Assembly (NCBI GenBank): GCA_947482805.1 | Contig: CANKLK010000071.1 | Location: 1 to 10,533, forward strand | Length of the DNA stretch: 10,533 nt | Origin: Flavobacteriaceae bacterium | Lineage (GTDB): Bacteria; Bacteroidota; Bacteroidia; Flavobacteriales; Flavobacteriaceae | Direction of reading: 5' to 3' | In this document: positions 1 to 5,965 of the stretch, one piece after another | How the letters are laid out: each line of letters begins with the position of its first letter | How positions within the stretch are numbered: the stretch's first letter is position 1 | Translations under genes and position numbers: made by a program | Notes under the pieces: model-generated | The model's input: only the letters and a program-made list of their open reading frames with translations | Told to the model about the DNA's origin: nothing | Databases searched by the model: none

Positions 1-195
1 AAAATCGCTAATTTTTTTACCAGTTTCAAAGGTTTCAGCATCTACAGCAGAAATACAACCTAAATAAATTCCGTTATCCATAACAGGAAAATGTGAATAA
101 GTAACTTCTGAAAAGAAATCCTGAATTTCTGCTACAGTTTCCGAACTCGAAAAGGGTTTAAAATCGTTATTGATATATTCCGAAAGTTGTCTCAT
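1..195 (-). CDS. CBS-domain protein, 5' part only (runs off the left edge)
   Basis: The minus-strand frame is open from 195 to the window edge and gives about 65 residues starting MRQLSEYINNDFKPF. It continues through a stretch ending in YSHFPVMDNGIYLGCIS, which has the hydrophobic-G-hydrophobic pattern of a CBS (Bateman) domain. Such domains usually bind adenine nucleotides and regulate a partner. In Flavobacteria a small CBS protein is commonly found divergent from pdxJ, and the arrangement here matches. The frame also allows an ATG at 243, adding 16 residues. I prefer 195 because a near-consensus -7 element (TTATTTTG, 220-227) lies 24 nt upstream of it and the family usually starts just before the CBS domain. 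The C-terminal part and any second CBS motif are outside the window, so ligand and partner cannot be judged. Confidence 0.7.
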   Translation of the reverse strand, partial: MRQLSEYINNDFKPFSSSETVAEIQDFFSEVTYSHFPVMDNGIYLGCISAVDAETFETGKKISDF

Positions 196-219
196 GATTG
201 CTGTATCTTTTAACGACTG

Positions 220-227
220 CAAAATAA
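220..227 (-). promoter_or_regulatory. Candidate -7 element for the CBS gene
   Basis: The minus strand reads TTATTTTG, one mismatch from the Bacteroidetes -7 consensus TAnnTTTG, 24 nt before the ATG at 195. No TTG -33 element is visible at the usual spacing. The site would fall inside the coding sequence if the upstream ATG at 243 were used, so the two calls exclude each other. Confidence 0.3.
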
Positions 228-263
228 TCAAATTTTGGGACATGATGGCTTAGTTTTACTTTG

Positions 264-271
264 TATTTTTG
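264..271 (+). promoter_or_regulatory. Candidate -7 element for the pdxJ transcript
   Basis: TATTTTTG is a perfect match to the Bacteroidetes -7 consensus TAnnTTTG and predicts a transcript starting near 278. A well-spaced TTG -33 element is not obvious: the nearest, at 235-237, is 26 nt away where 17-23 is usual. The predicted leader of about 84 nt contains the inverted repeat at 286-349. Confidence 0.5.
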
Positions 272-285
272 TTGGGATATATTAA

Positions 286-349
286 TAGCCAAAGATTCAC
301 GGTTTTTTTTATAATTAACAGTAAAAGATAATCTGTGAATCTGTGGCTA
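286..349. repeat. Inverted repeat in the pdxJ leader
   Basis: TAGCCAAAGATTCAC (286-300) and GTGAATCTGTGGCTA (335-349) are reverse complements at 14 of 15 positions; the mismatch is a292/g343. The right arm contains a direct 8-nt repeat, AATCTGTG twice. The loop carries a run of eight T at 303-310. The hairpin would lie in the pdxJ leader and end 12 nt before the start codon. The words 'AGCCACAGATTCACAGATT' and its complement are ones I recall from many flavobacterial intergenic regions, so this is probably a copy of a dispersed repeat rather than a gene-specific regulator. Confidence 0.6.
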
Positions 350-361
350 AAAATTAAAATG

Positions 362-1075
362 ATGACAAGACTAAGTGTAAACATCAATAAAATAGCGACT
401 TTGCGAAATGCACGTGGCGGTAATGTTCCCGATTTACTGCAGGTTGCCAAAGACATTCAAAGATTTGGAGCACATGGAATAACCATTCATCCAAGACCGG
501 ATGAAAGACATATTCGCTATCAAGATGCGCGCGATTTAAAATCAATTGTCTACACCGAATTCAACATTGAAGGCAATTCACAGCACAATTTTATCGATTT
601 GGTTTTAGAATGCAAACCCGAACAAGTGACTTTAGTGCCAGATGCTATTGGTGCAATTACTTCATCAGCAGGTTGGGATACCGTTAAAAATGAATCCTAT
701 TTGACCGAAGTAATTACTGAATTTAAAAGAAACGGAATCCGAACATCAATATTTGTTGATCCGGTTTTGAAAATGATTGAAGGTGCCAAAAAAACAGGAA
801 CCGATCGCATCGAATTATACACCGAAGCCTTTGCCCATCAATACGGTTTGGGAAATCTGAATGCAATCGAACCTTATACAAAATCAGCAGTTTTATGCAA
901 TAATTTAGGTTTAGGAATCAACGCCGGTCATGATTTGAGTTTGGATAATATTAAGTTCTTTAAAGAAAATGTTCCGGGATTATTAGAAGTTTCCATCGGT
1001 CATGCCTTGATTTGTGAAGCCTTATATCTTGGTTTGGACAATGTAGTTAATATATATTTGAACAAATTAAAATAA
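362..1075 (+). CDS. pdxJ: Pyridoxine 5'-phosphate synthase PdxJ
   Basis: PdxJ condenses 1-deoxy-D-xylulose 5-phosphate with 3-amino-2-oxopropyl phosphate to make pyridoxine 5'-phosphate, the last ring-forming step of the DXP-dependent vitamin B6 pathway in the cytoplasm. The 237 residues match the family along their length (E. coli about 243): N-terminal [10 protein letters not shown] (11-20), [13 protein letters not shown] (39-51) with His43, NIEG (68-71) with Glu70, and GINAGHDLS (185-193) with His190. These histidines and the glutamate correspond to the known active-site residues. Residues 7-10 read NINK where E. coli has NIDH. The frame is open from a GTG at 335, but [10 protein letters not shown] at 362 is the natural start; ATG at 359 is equally possible. 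A consensus -7 element lies at 264-271, and a hydrolase gene follows after 34 nt with no terminator between, so the two are probably cotranscribed. Confidence 0.96.
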   Translation: MTRLSVNINKIATLRNARGGNVPDLLQVAKDIQRFGAHGITIHPRPDERHIRYQDARDLKSIVYTEFNIEGNSQHNFIDLVLECKPEQVTLVPDAIGAITSSAGWDTVKNESYLTEVITEFKRNGIRTSIFVDPVLKMIEGAKKTGTDRIELYTEAFAHQYGLGNLNAIEPYTKSAVLCNNLGLGINAGHDLSLDNIKFFKENVPGLLEVSIGHALICEALYLGLDNVVNIYLNKLK

Positions 1076-1076
1076 A

Positions 1077-1104
1077 TCCTAAATCCTTATTCCTAAATCC
1101 TAAA
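1077..1104. repeat. Tandem 7-nt repeat array upstream of the hydrolase gene
   Basis: Four consecutive heptamers fill the gap between pdxJ and the next start codon: TCCTAAA (1077-1083), TCCTTAT (1084-1090), TCCTAAA (1091-1097) and TCCTAAA (1098-1104). The array ends 5 nt before the ATG at 1110. Similar 7-nt-period arrays with other unit sequences lie at 4634-4706, 7651-7671 and 7763-7832. Confidence 0.8.
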
Positions 1105-1109
1105 TTAAA

Positions 1110-1883
1110 ATGTTATTACATTCTCGTATCGAAGGCGAAGGTAGGCCTCTACTAATCATCCACGGTTTTCTAGGAATGTCCGACAATTGGAAATCTTTAG
1201 GCTCAAACTATGCTGCCGAAGGGTTTGAAGTTCATATGGTCGATTTAAGAAATCACGGCAAAAGTTTTCATTCCGATGAATTCAATTATACCGTAATGTC
1301 GAATGATGTTTTGGAATACTGCCAACACTATCATTTAGAAAATATTTCGATTATTGGACATTCAATGGGCGGAAAAGTAGCGATGCTTTTTGCAACAAGT
1401 TATCCTGAAATAGTAGAGAAGTTAATTGTCGCCGACATTGGTCCGAAATATTACCCTCCACATCACGAAGCTATTTTAGCTGGATTGAATACTGTTGATT
1501 TTTCTTCAAAACCAGACAGAGCTCAAGTAGAAGAAATGCTATATCCATTCATTCCGGATTTTGGCACACGCCAATTTTTAATGAAGAACCTCTATTGGAT
1601 TGAACCAGGACAATTAGCTTTCCGATTTAATTTACACGTTTTTAATGCCAAAATTGAAACCATTGGAGAAGCATTGCCAACAGAAAATTATTTCGACAAA
1701 CCAACACTGTTCATCCGTGGTGGAAATTCAAAATACATTTTAGACACTGATTTACCTCAAATTAAAATACATTTCCCTAGTTTTGAATTGGCAACAATTC
1801 CAAATGTTGGTCATTGGTTGCATGCCGAAAATCCGAAATTGTTTTTTGAGGAAACTATTAAATTTTTTAAAATAAAACTATGA
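1110..1883 (+). CDS. Alpha/beta-fold hydrolase, YbfF-like esterase
   Basis: A 257-residue cytoplasmic serine hydrolase. LLIIHGFLGMSDNW (14-27) forms the oxyanion-hole HG motif, VDLRNHGKS (44-52) is typical of this subgroup, and IIGHSMGGK (81-89) is the nucleophile elbow with Ser85. IPNVGHWLHAENP (230-242) carries the catalytic His235. The acid is probably Asp109 in VADIGP, placed after strand 6 as I recall for E. coli YbfF, which this protein resembles throughout, including the GGNS segment near 205. There is no signal peptide. YbfF-type enzymes act on short acyl esters and thioesters in vitro; the natural substrate is unknown. The gene follows pdxJ by 34 nt of heptamer repeat and overlaps the next gene by 4 nt, which suggests an operon and translational coupling downstream. 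A direct role in B6 metabolism is not shown by the sequence. Confidence 0.9.
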   Translation: MLLHSRIEGEGRPLLIIHGFLGMSDNWKSLGSNYAAEGFEVHMVDLRNHGKSFHSDEFNYTVMSNDVLEYCQHYHLENISIIGHSMGGKVAMLFATSYPEIVEKLIVADIGPKYYPPHHEAILAGLNTVDFSSKPDRAQVEEMLYPFIPDFGTRQFLMKNLYWIEPGQLAFRFNLHVFNAKIETIGEALPTENYFDKPTLFIRGGNSKYILDTDLPQIKIHFPSFELATIPNVGHWLHAENPKLFFEETIKFFKIKL

Positions 1884-2227
1884 AACTACTATTTAGAATA
1901 CTTATAACAGCCATTTTAGTATTGGTCATCGCCAAAATCATGAAAGGAGTAATTGTTGACGAATTCACAACAGCATTAACAGTAGCAATCGTTTTGGGTT
2001 TACTCAACTTCTTTGTGAAACCTGTTTTAGTGTTATTCACATTACCCGTAACCATGTTTACGCTTGGATTATTTTTACTAGTAATCAATGCCGTAATGAT
2101 ATTACTCTGCGATCATTTTGTGGAAGGATTTCGCGTTAGTTCATTTTGGACAGCCATGCTTTTTAGCATTATATTGTCACTTTCGCAATCCTTGGTTTAT
2201 CAAATCACCGGAGATGCAAAAAAATAG
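1880..2227 (+). CDS. Small membrane protein, phage holin family 4 / YvlD type (PF04020-like)
   Basis: A 115-residue, strongly hydrophobic protein with four likely membrane segments at about 3-21, 31-55, 58-77 and 89-110. The conserved family pattern is visible: N43 and KP (47-48) after the second segment, then LP-x-T (55-58), TLGLF (61-65) and N70. Despite the family name, these proteins are widespread chromosomal inner-membrane proteins; the Bacillus homologue YvlD belongs to an envelope-stress operon. Nothing here suggests a prophage. The start codon overlaps the hydrolase stop (ATGA, 1880-1883), a classic coupled arrangement. Function is unknown; a role in envelope homeostasis is only an inference from the family. 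Confidence 0.85.
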   Translation: MKLLFRILITAILVLVIAKIMKGVIVDEFTTALTVAIVLGLLNFFVKPVLVLFTLPVTMFTLGLFLLVINAVMILLCDHFVEGFRVSSFWTAMLFSIILSLSQSLVYQITGDAKK

Positions 2228-2251
2228 GGTGTAAATCAATAAAATAAAAAC

Positions 2252-2282
2252 TTGGTTGGGTTGTATAAATGTTATAATTTTG
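2252..2282 (+). promoter_or_regulatory. tig promoter (TTG - 20 nt - TAATTTTG)
   Basis: The -7 element TAATTTTG (2275-2282) matches TAnnTTTG exactly. A TTG at 2252-2254 lies 20 nt upstream, inside the 17-23 nt window typical of Bacteroidetes. The predicted start near 2289 gives a short leader of about 19 nt before the tig ATG at 2308. An 8-bp inverted repeat brackets the -7 element. Confidence 0.7.
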
Positions 2283-2290
2283 CAACCCAA
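2256..2290. promoter_or_regulatory. Perfect 8-bp inverted repeat around the tig -7 element (operator-like)
   Basis: TTGGGTTG (2256-2263) and CAACCCAA (2283-2290) are exact reverse complements separated by 19 nt, with the -7 element in the spacer. The right arm runs up to the predicted transcription start, so most of it would be absent from the RNA. That makes a DNA-level dimer-binding site more likely than an RNA hairpin. No regulator is identifiable; chance or a dispersed repeat remains possible. Confidence 0.4.
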
Positions 2291-2307
2291 TTTTAGTATG
2301 TATAAAA

Positions 2308-3642
2308 ATGAATATTACAAGAAATAACGTAGATGCATTGAATGCTATTGTTACTGTTGAAGTGGCAAAAAATGATTATGCAGAAAAGGTAAATAAAGTA
2401 TTGGCAGATTATCGAAAAAACGCTGCAATCAAAGGTTTCAGAAAAGGAACTGTACCAATGAGCTTAATCCAAAAGCAATACGGAAAAGCTATTTTATTAG
2501 AAGAAGTAAATAAATTGTTGCAAGACAATCTGAACAAATATTTAGTTGCAGAAAAATTAGATATACTTGGAAATCCGTTGCCAAAAGTAACCGAAGATTT
2601 CAATTGGGATGTTGAAGATTATAAATTTGAATTTGAATTAGGTTTAGCTCCTGAATTCAGAGTTGATTTAGCCGCTAAAAATAATTTAGTGCAATATAAA
2701 ATTGTTGCCGATGATAAAATGTTAAACGACCAGATTGTACGTATTCAAAAACAATACGGAAAACTAATCGCAAAAGACACTGTTGAAGAAGGAAATGATG
2801 TTTCTGGGTTTTTCACAAATGAAGAAAAAGGAATTAACAACAGAACGACGTTATCATTAGATACGTTCGCTGACAAGAAAACGGCGAAATCGGTCATTGG
2901 TAAAAAAGTGGGCGATGTTGTGACGTTGAAAACAAAAGGTTTGTTCGATGATGATCACAAATTAATGGACGTTTTGGCCATTGGTCACGATGATGTTCAC
3001 GGTTTGGATATTGAAGTAACCTTCACTATTGATGAAGTGGTAGGTCACGAAATGGCTACTTTAGATCAAGAATTATTCGATAAATTATTTGGGCCAAAAG
3101 TAGTGACTTCTGTAGCTGAACTAAAAGCAAAAATCAAAGAAGACGCTGAGCAACAATTCACTCAGCAATCCGATCAAAAATTCTTAAACGATGTTACAGA
3201 ATCTTTAATTGCAACTACTAAATTCGATTTGCCAGCTTCTTTCCTAAAAAAATGGATACAAACTGCTGGCGAAAACCCAATGAATCCCGAAGAAGCTGAA
3301 GCAGAATACAACAAATCAGAAAATGGCTTGCGTTACCAATTAATCGAAGGTAAAATAATGGCAGATAATAACCTGCAAATCACTTTCGAAGAGTTAAAAG
3401 ACTATACTTCAAATGTGATAAAAAAACAAATGGCACAATTTGGACAAATGAATCCAACCGTCGAAGATGTTCAAGGAATTGTAGCTCGTGTAATGTCTAA
3501 CCAAGATGAAGTAAAACGTTTGTCAGAGCAGGTTATGAGCGAAAAAATGCTAAACTTGTTTAAAGACAAAGTAAAGGCCAAAACAAAAGAAGTAAGCTAT
3601 GATGATTTCATCAAAGCAATGTATGGTGAATTAAAACACTAA
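2308..3642 (+). CDS. tig: Trigger factor (ribosome-associated chaperone)
   Basis: Trigger factor docks at the ribosome exit tunnel and shields nascent chains. The 444 residues are of normal length (E. coli 432). The N-terminal ribosome-binding domain carries the signature loop GFRKGTVP at 43-50, equivalent to the E. coli GFRK loop that contacts L23. The middle region, about 150-245, has the size of the FKBP-type prolyl isomerase domain but is strongly diverged: it reads DVSGFFTNEEKG where active FKBP domains have a DFTG-like strand, and the MIPGFE segment is missing. I infer weak or no isomerase activity. From about 250 (ATLDQELFDKLFG) to the end is the helical C-terminal chaperone domain. 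The gene has its own promoter (2252-2282) and a terminator just past the stop (3664-3691). It lies directly upstream of clpP and clpX, a widely conserved order. Confidence 0.96.
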   Translation: MNITRNNVDALNAIVTVEVAKNDYAEKVNKVLADYRKNAAIKGFRKGTVPMSLIQKQYGKAILLEEVNKLLQDNLNKYLVAEKLDILGNPLPKVTEDFNWDVEDYKFEFELGLAPEFRVDLAAKNNLVQYKIVADDKMLNDQIVRIQKQYGKLIAKDTVEEGNDVSGFFTNEEKGINNRTTLSLDTFADKKTAKSVIGKKVGDVVTLKTKGLFDDDHKLMDVLAIGHDDVHGLDIEVTFTIDEVVGHEMATLDQELFDKLFGPKVVTSVAELKAKIKEDAEQQFTQQSDQKFLNDVTESLIATTKFDLPASFLKKWIQTAGENPMNPEEAEAEYNKSENGLRYQLIEGKIMADNNLQITFEELKDYTSNVIKKQMAQFGQMNPTVEDVQGIVARVMSNQDEVKRLSEQVMSEKMLNLFKDKVKAKTKEVSYDDFIKAMYGELKH

Positions 3643-3655
3643 TAATATATTTTAC

Positions 3656-3663
3656 TATATTTG
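3656..3663 (+). promoter_or_regulatory. Perfect -7 consensus immediately before the tig terminator
   Basis: TATATTTG matches TAnnTTTG exactly. Its predicted start, near 3670, falls in the loop of the tig terminator, so an RNA made here would lack the 5' terminator arm (3664-3669) and escape termination. It would then carry the structured element at 3743-3860 as a leader to clpP. There is no TTG at the right spacing (only TTA at 3631-3633), so activity is uncertain. Confidence 0.35.
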
Positions 3664-3691
3664 AGCGTCGAAGTAATTTGGCGCTTTTTTT
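3664..3691 (+). terminator. Rho-independent terminator of tig
   Basis: AGCGTC (3664-3669) pairs with GGCGCT (3680-3685), six pairs including one U-G, around a 10-nt loop. A run of seven T follows at 3685-3691. It begins 22 nt after the tig stop codon, in the expected place and orientation. Confidence 0.7.
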
Positions 3692-3739
3692 ATTCTGAAC
3701 TTGTTTACTGCTTAAGTTCGCTGCGCTCGGTTCAGAATA
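3691..3739. repeat. Hairpin-forming intergenic repeat downstream of tig
   Basis: TATTCTGAAC (3691-3700) and GTTCAGAATA (3730-3739) are perfect 10-nt reverse complements. An alternative inner pairing exists between GAACTT (3697-3702) and AAGTTC (3714-3719). The loop contains the GC-rich word TTCGCTGCGCTCGG, which I recall from intergenic repeats in other Flavobacteria. It separates the tig terminator from the structured element that follows. Confidence 0.55.
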
Positions 3740-3742
3740 TTT

Positions 3743-3860
3743 AGGAGCTTTTTCCGGCTATACATTCCAATCTTTTTATTGTTTGTCTTGCTGAGCTTGT
3801 CGAACCACAAAACAATAAAAAGGATTTCCACTGCTATCCGGGCTAGGTTTTCCGCTAACC
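3743..3860 (+). ncRNA. Candidate structured RNA, possibly flavo-1-like, between tig and clpP
   Basis: The plus strand folds into a nested structure. AGC (3746-3748) pairs with GCT (3842-3844). After a five-U bulge (3749-3753), CCGG (3754-3757) pairs with CCGG (3838-3841). An 11+11-nt internal loop follows, with CTAT and TCC on the left and TCC and CTAT on the right. Then comes a 13-bp perfect hairpin, CTTTTTATTGTTT (3772-3784) with AAACAATAAAAAG (3810-3822). A 3' hairpin follows: GGTT (3846-3849) with AACC (3857-3860). The outer words (GGAGC-U-rich-CC...GGGCTAGG) match an intergenic element I remember from many Flavobacteriaceae, where the stem reads CCCG/CGGG instead of CCGG/CCGG, which would be a compensatory change. 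The Rfam flavo-1 family is the obvious candidate but I could not test membership. Strand is assumed from the neighbouring genes. It could be a clpP leader element or an independent RNA. Confidence 0.5.
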
Positions 3861-3941
3861 GACACTATGTCACTTTAAATAACACGGCACAAACTTTGAC
3901 TAAAATAAAACAGTATTTTAAAACCCATAAAAAAATTTAAA

Positions 3942-4628
3942 ATGGACTACGGAAAAGACCCTAGAGCTAAGCTCCAAATGGCAAAAGAATTCAAAAATTT
4001 TGCTACCAAAAAACACGGCGTAAACAGTTTATATTTCGATAAAATCGTAGGTAGCATGACGCCTTATATTATTGAAGAACGCCAAATGAATGTGTCGCAA
4101 CTAGACGTTTTTTCTCGTTTGATGATGGATAGAATCATCTTCATGGGAACAGGAGTTGACGATTATATGGCCAACATTATCCAAGCACAATTGTTGTTTT
4201 TGGAAAGTGTTGATGCTTCAAAAGACATCCAAATCTATATCAATTCTCCAGGAGGAAGTGTTTATGCAGGTTTGGGAATCTATGACACCATGCAATATAT
4301 TAAGCCAGATGTAGCAACAATTTGTACCGGAATGGCAGCTTCTATGGGAGCCGTTTTATTATGTGCTGGTGCTGCAGGAAAACGTTCGGCTTTACCACAT
4401 TCAAGAGTAATGATTCACCAACCTTCAGGTGGTGCCTCTGGAGTGGCAACCGATATGGAAATTAACTTAAAAGAAATGTTGAAACTAAAAGATGAGTTAT
4501 ACCAAATAATCTCTCATCATTCTGGGCAAACATTTGATAAAGTTCACAAAGATTCTGAACGCGATTACTGGATGATTGCTGATGAAGCGAAAGAATACGG
4601 AATGATTGATGAAGTGTTAAGAAGATAA
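3942..4628 (+). CDS. clpP: ATP-dependent Clp protease proteolytic subunit ClpP
   Basis: ClpP forms the 14-subunit barrel that degrades proteins unfolded by ClpX. The Ser-His-Asp triad is visible: Ser134 in GMAASMGA (130-137), His159 in RVMIHQP (155-161) and Asp208 in DSERDYWM (204-211). The spacings (25 and 49 residues) equal those of E. coli Ser97-His122-Asp171 in mature numbering. INSPGGSVYAG (100-110) is the substrate-strand glycine-rich loop. At 228 residues it is longer than E. coli ClpP because about 23 extra residues precede the axial-loop segment (TPYIIEERQMN, 40-50); they may act as a propeptide. The start at 3942 follows an A-rich leader. Upstream, AAACTTTG (3891-3898) is a weak -7 candidate and TATATTTG at 3656 is a stronger but distant one. 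clpX follows after 86 nt containing a heptamer hairpin. Confidence 0.97.
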   Translation: MDYGKDPRAKLQMAKEFKNFATKKHGVNSLYFDKIVGSMTPYIIEERQMNVSQLDVFSRLMMDRIIFMGTGVDDYMANIIQAQLLFLESVDASKDIQIYINSPGGSVYAGLGIYDTMQYIKPDVATICTGMAASMGAVLLCAGAAGKRSALPHSRVMIHQPSGGASGVATDMEINLKEMLKLKDELYQIISHHSGQTFDKVHKDSERDYWMIADEAKEYGMIDEVLRR

Positions 4629-4633
4629 AAATA

Positions 4634-4706
4634 GTTGTCGGTTGTTAGTTGATAGTTGTTGGTTTTATTCCATTCTCCGTCAACCATCAACCATCAACTG
4701 TCAACC
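4634..4706. repeat. Heptamer-based inverted repeat between clpP and clpX
   Basis: The left arm has four 7-nt units, GTTGTCG, GTTGTTA, GTTGATA and GTTGTTG (4634-4661). The right arm has CAACCAT, CAACCAT, CAACTGT and CAACC (4681-4706). The right arm is the approximate complement of the left, matching 4-6 of 7 positions per unit, so the RNA could fold into a long imperfect hairpin. The array ends 8 nt before the clpX ATG. Words such as 'CAACCATCAACC' are common between genes in this group by my recollection. The hairpin has no T-run and need not terminate the clpP message. Confidence 0.75.
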
Positions 4707-4714
4707 AAATAAAA

Positions 4715-5950
4715 ATGGCAAAACAAGTTTTAGAATGTTCTTTTTGCGGAAGAAAAAAACCGGAAACCAATTTATTGATTGCCGGAATAAATGCGCACGT
4801 TTGCGACCGATGTATTGAGCAAGCTCACGGAATTGTTTTAGAAGAATTAAAATCGGGCGGAACTGCCTTAAAGTCGGCTTCCGATTTGATATTGAAAAAA
4901 CCAAAAGAAATCCGTGCTTTTTTAGACCAATATGTTATTGGACAAGACCAAACCAAAAAAGTAATGTCAGTCGCAGTGTATAATCATTACAAACGATTGA
5001 TGCAATTGCAACACGAAGAAGATGTTGAAATTGAAAAAAGCAACATCATCATGGTTGGGCAAACTGGAACCGGAAAAACATTGGTAGCAAAAACAATTGC
5101 GCGAATGCTTGAAGTTCCTTTAGCTATTGTTGATGCAACGGTTTTAACCGAAGCTGGTTATGTAGGTGAAGATGTGGAAAGCATTTTAACCCGATTGTTA
5201 CAAGCCGCTGATTACGATTTGGCGAAAGCCGAAAGAGGTATCGTTTTTATCGACGAGATTGATAAGATAGCCCGTAAGAGCGACAATCCATCCATAACTC
5301 GTGATGTTTCCGGCGAAGGTGTGCAACAGGCTTTGCTTAAATTATTAGAGGGAACGGTCGTAAATGTGCCGCCAAAAGGAGGAAGAAAACATCCAGATCA
5401 AAAATTTATTGAAGTAAATACCAAAGATATTTTGTTTATTGCCGGTGGTGCTTTTGATGGCATTGAAAGAATTATTTCTAAGCGATTAAATCGAACTGCG
5501 GTTGGTTACAGCACTTCCAGAAATGCAGATAATATTGACAAAGACAATTTACTTCAATACATTATTCCAAAAGACATCAAAGATTTTGGATTAATTCCTG
5601 AAATTATAGGACGTTTACCAGTTTTGACTCATATGGATCCTTTGGATAGAGCAACGCTTCGCGCTATTTTAACCGAACCAAAGAATGCCTTAATCAAGCA
5701 ATATAAAAAGTTATTTGCGATGGATGAAGTGAAATTCACCATAGATGACAACGCCTTAGATTATATTGTTGACAAAGCGTTGGAATACAAATTAGGAGCA
5801 AGAGGTTTGCGTTCACTGTGTGAAGCCATTTTAACCGATGCGATGTATGATTTGCCGAGTTCGGATGAAAAAGAACTTCATGTCGACGTTGATTATACAA
5901 GGGATGCGTTAACCAAAAATTTACTAAAAAGGCTAGAATTAGCTTCGTAA
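4715..5950 (+). CDS. clpX: ATP-dependent unfoldase ClpX
   Basis: ClpX is the hexameric AAA+ unfoldase that feeds substrates into ClpP. In order: zinc-binding domain with Cys8, Cys11, Cys30 and Cys33; Walker A GQTGTGKT (115-122); pore-1 loop GYVGED (148-153); Walker B IVFIDEID (176-183); RKH pore loop (224-226); ClpP-docking loop VGY (263-265), where E. coli has IGF; arginine finger Arg300 in GRLPV; sensor-2 Arg363 in LGARGLR. Length is 411 residues, as usual for Flavobacteria (E. coli 424). The frame stays open upstream through a GTG at 4649, but that stretch is the translated heptamer repeat; [15 protein letters not shown] at 4715 is the real start. It probably shares a message with clpP. 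Its stop codon lies only 15 nt from that of the convergent lipoprotein gene. Confidence 0.97.
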   Translation: MAKQVLECSFCGRKKPETNLLIAGINAHVCDRCIEQAHGIVLEELKSGGTALKSASDLILKKPKEIRAFLDQYVIGQDQTKKVMSVAVYNHYKRLMQLQHEEDVEIEKSNIIMVGQTGTGKTLVAKTIARMLEVPLAIVDATVLTEAGYVGEDVESILTRLLQAADYDLAKAERGIVFIDEIDKIARKSDNPSITRDVSGEGVQQALLKLLEGTVVNVPPKGGRKHPDQKFIEVNTKDILFIAGGAFDGIERIISKRLNRTAVGYSTSRNADNIDKDNLLQYIIPKDIKDFGLIPEIIGRLPVLTHMDPLDRATLRAILTEPKNALIKQYKKLFAMDEVKFTIDDNALDYIVDKALEYKLGARGLRSLCEAILTDAMYDLPSSDEKELHVDVDYTRDALTKNLLKRLELAS

Positions 5951-5965
5951 AAATTTAGGTTTTTA

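Noticed and set aside
335..361. GTG-initiated extension of PdxJ by nine residues
   Set aside because: The extra residues translate the right arm of the leader hairpin (repeat sequence) and are absent from the family; the ATG at 362 (or 359) fits.
1880..2227. Prophage remnant suggested by the holin family name
   Set aside because: The family is widespread in bacterial chromosomes and no endolysin, integrase or structural gene is nearby.
3891..3898. AAACTTTG as the clpP promoter
   Set aside because: It misses the first T of TAnnTTTG and no TTG is at the right distance. It is kept only as an alternative to the 3656 site.
4649..4714. 22-residue N-terminal extension of ClpX
   Set aside because: It is translated heptamer repeat DNA and does not resemble ClpX; the family begins at the zinc domain encoded from 4715.
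5930..5965. Terminator for clpX: stems AGGCTA/TAGCTT (5930-5945) and TAAAAA/TTTTTA (5948-5965)
   Set aside because: The first lies in the coding end without an adjacent T-run, and the second is a pure A/T stem with little stability. A weak bidirectional terminator is possible but not supported enough to list.
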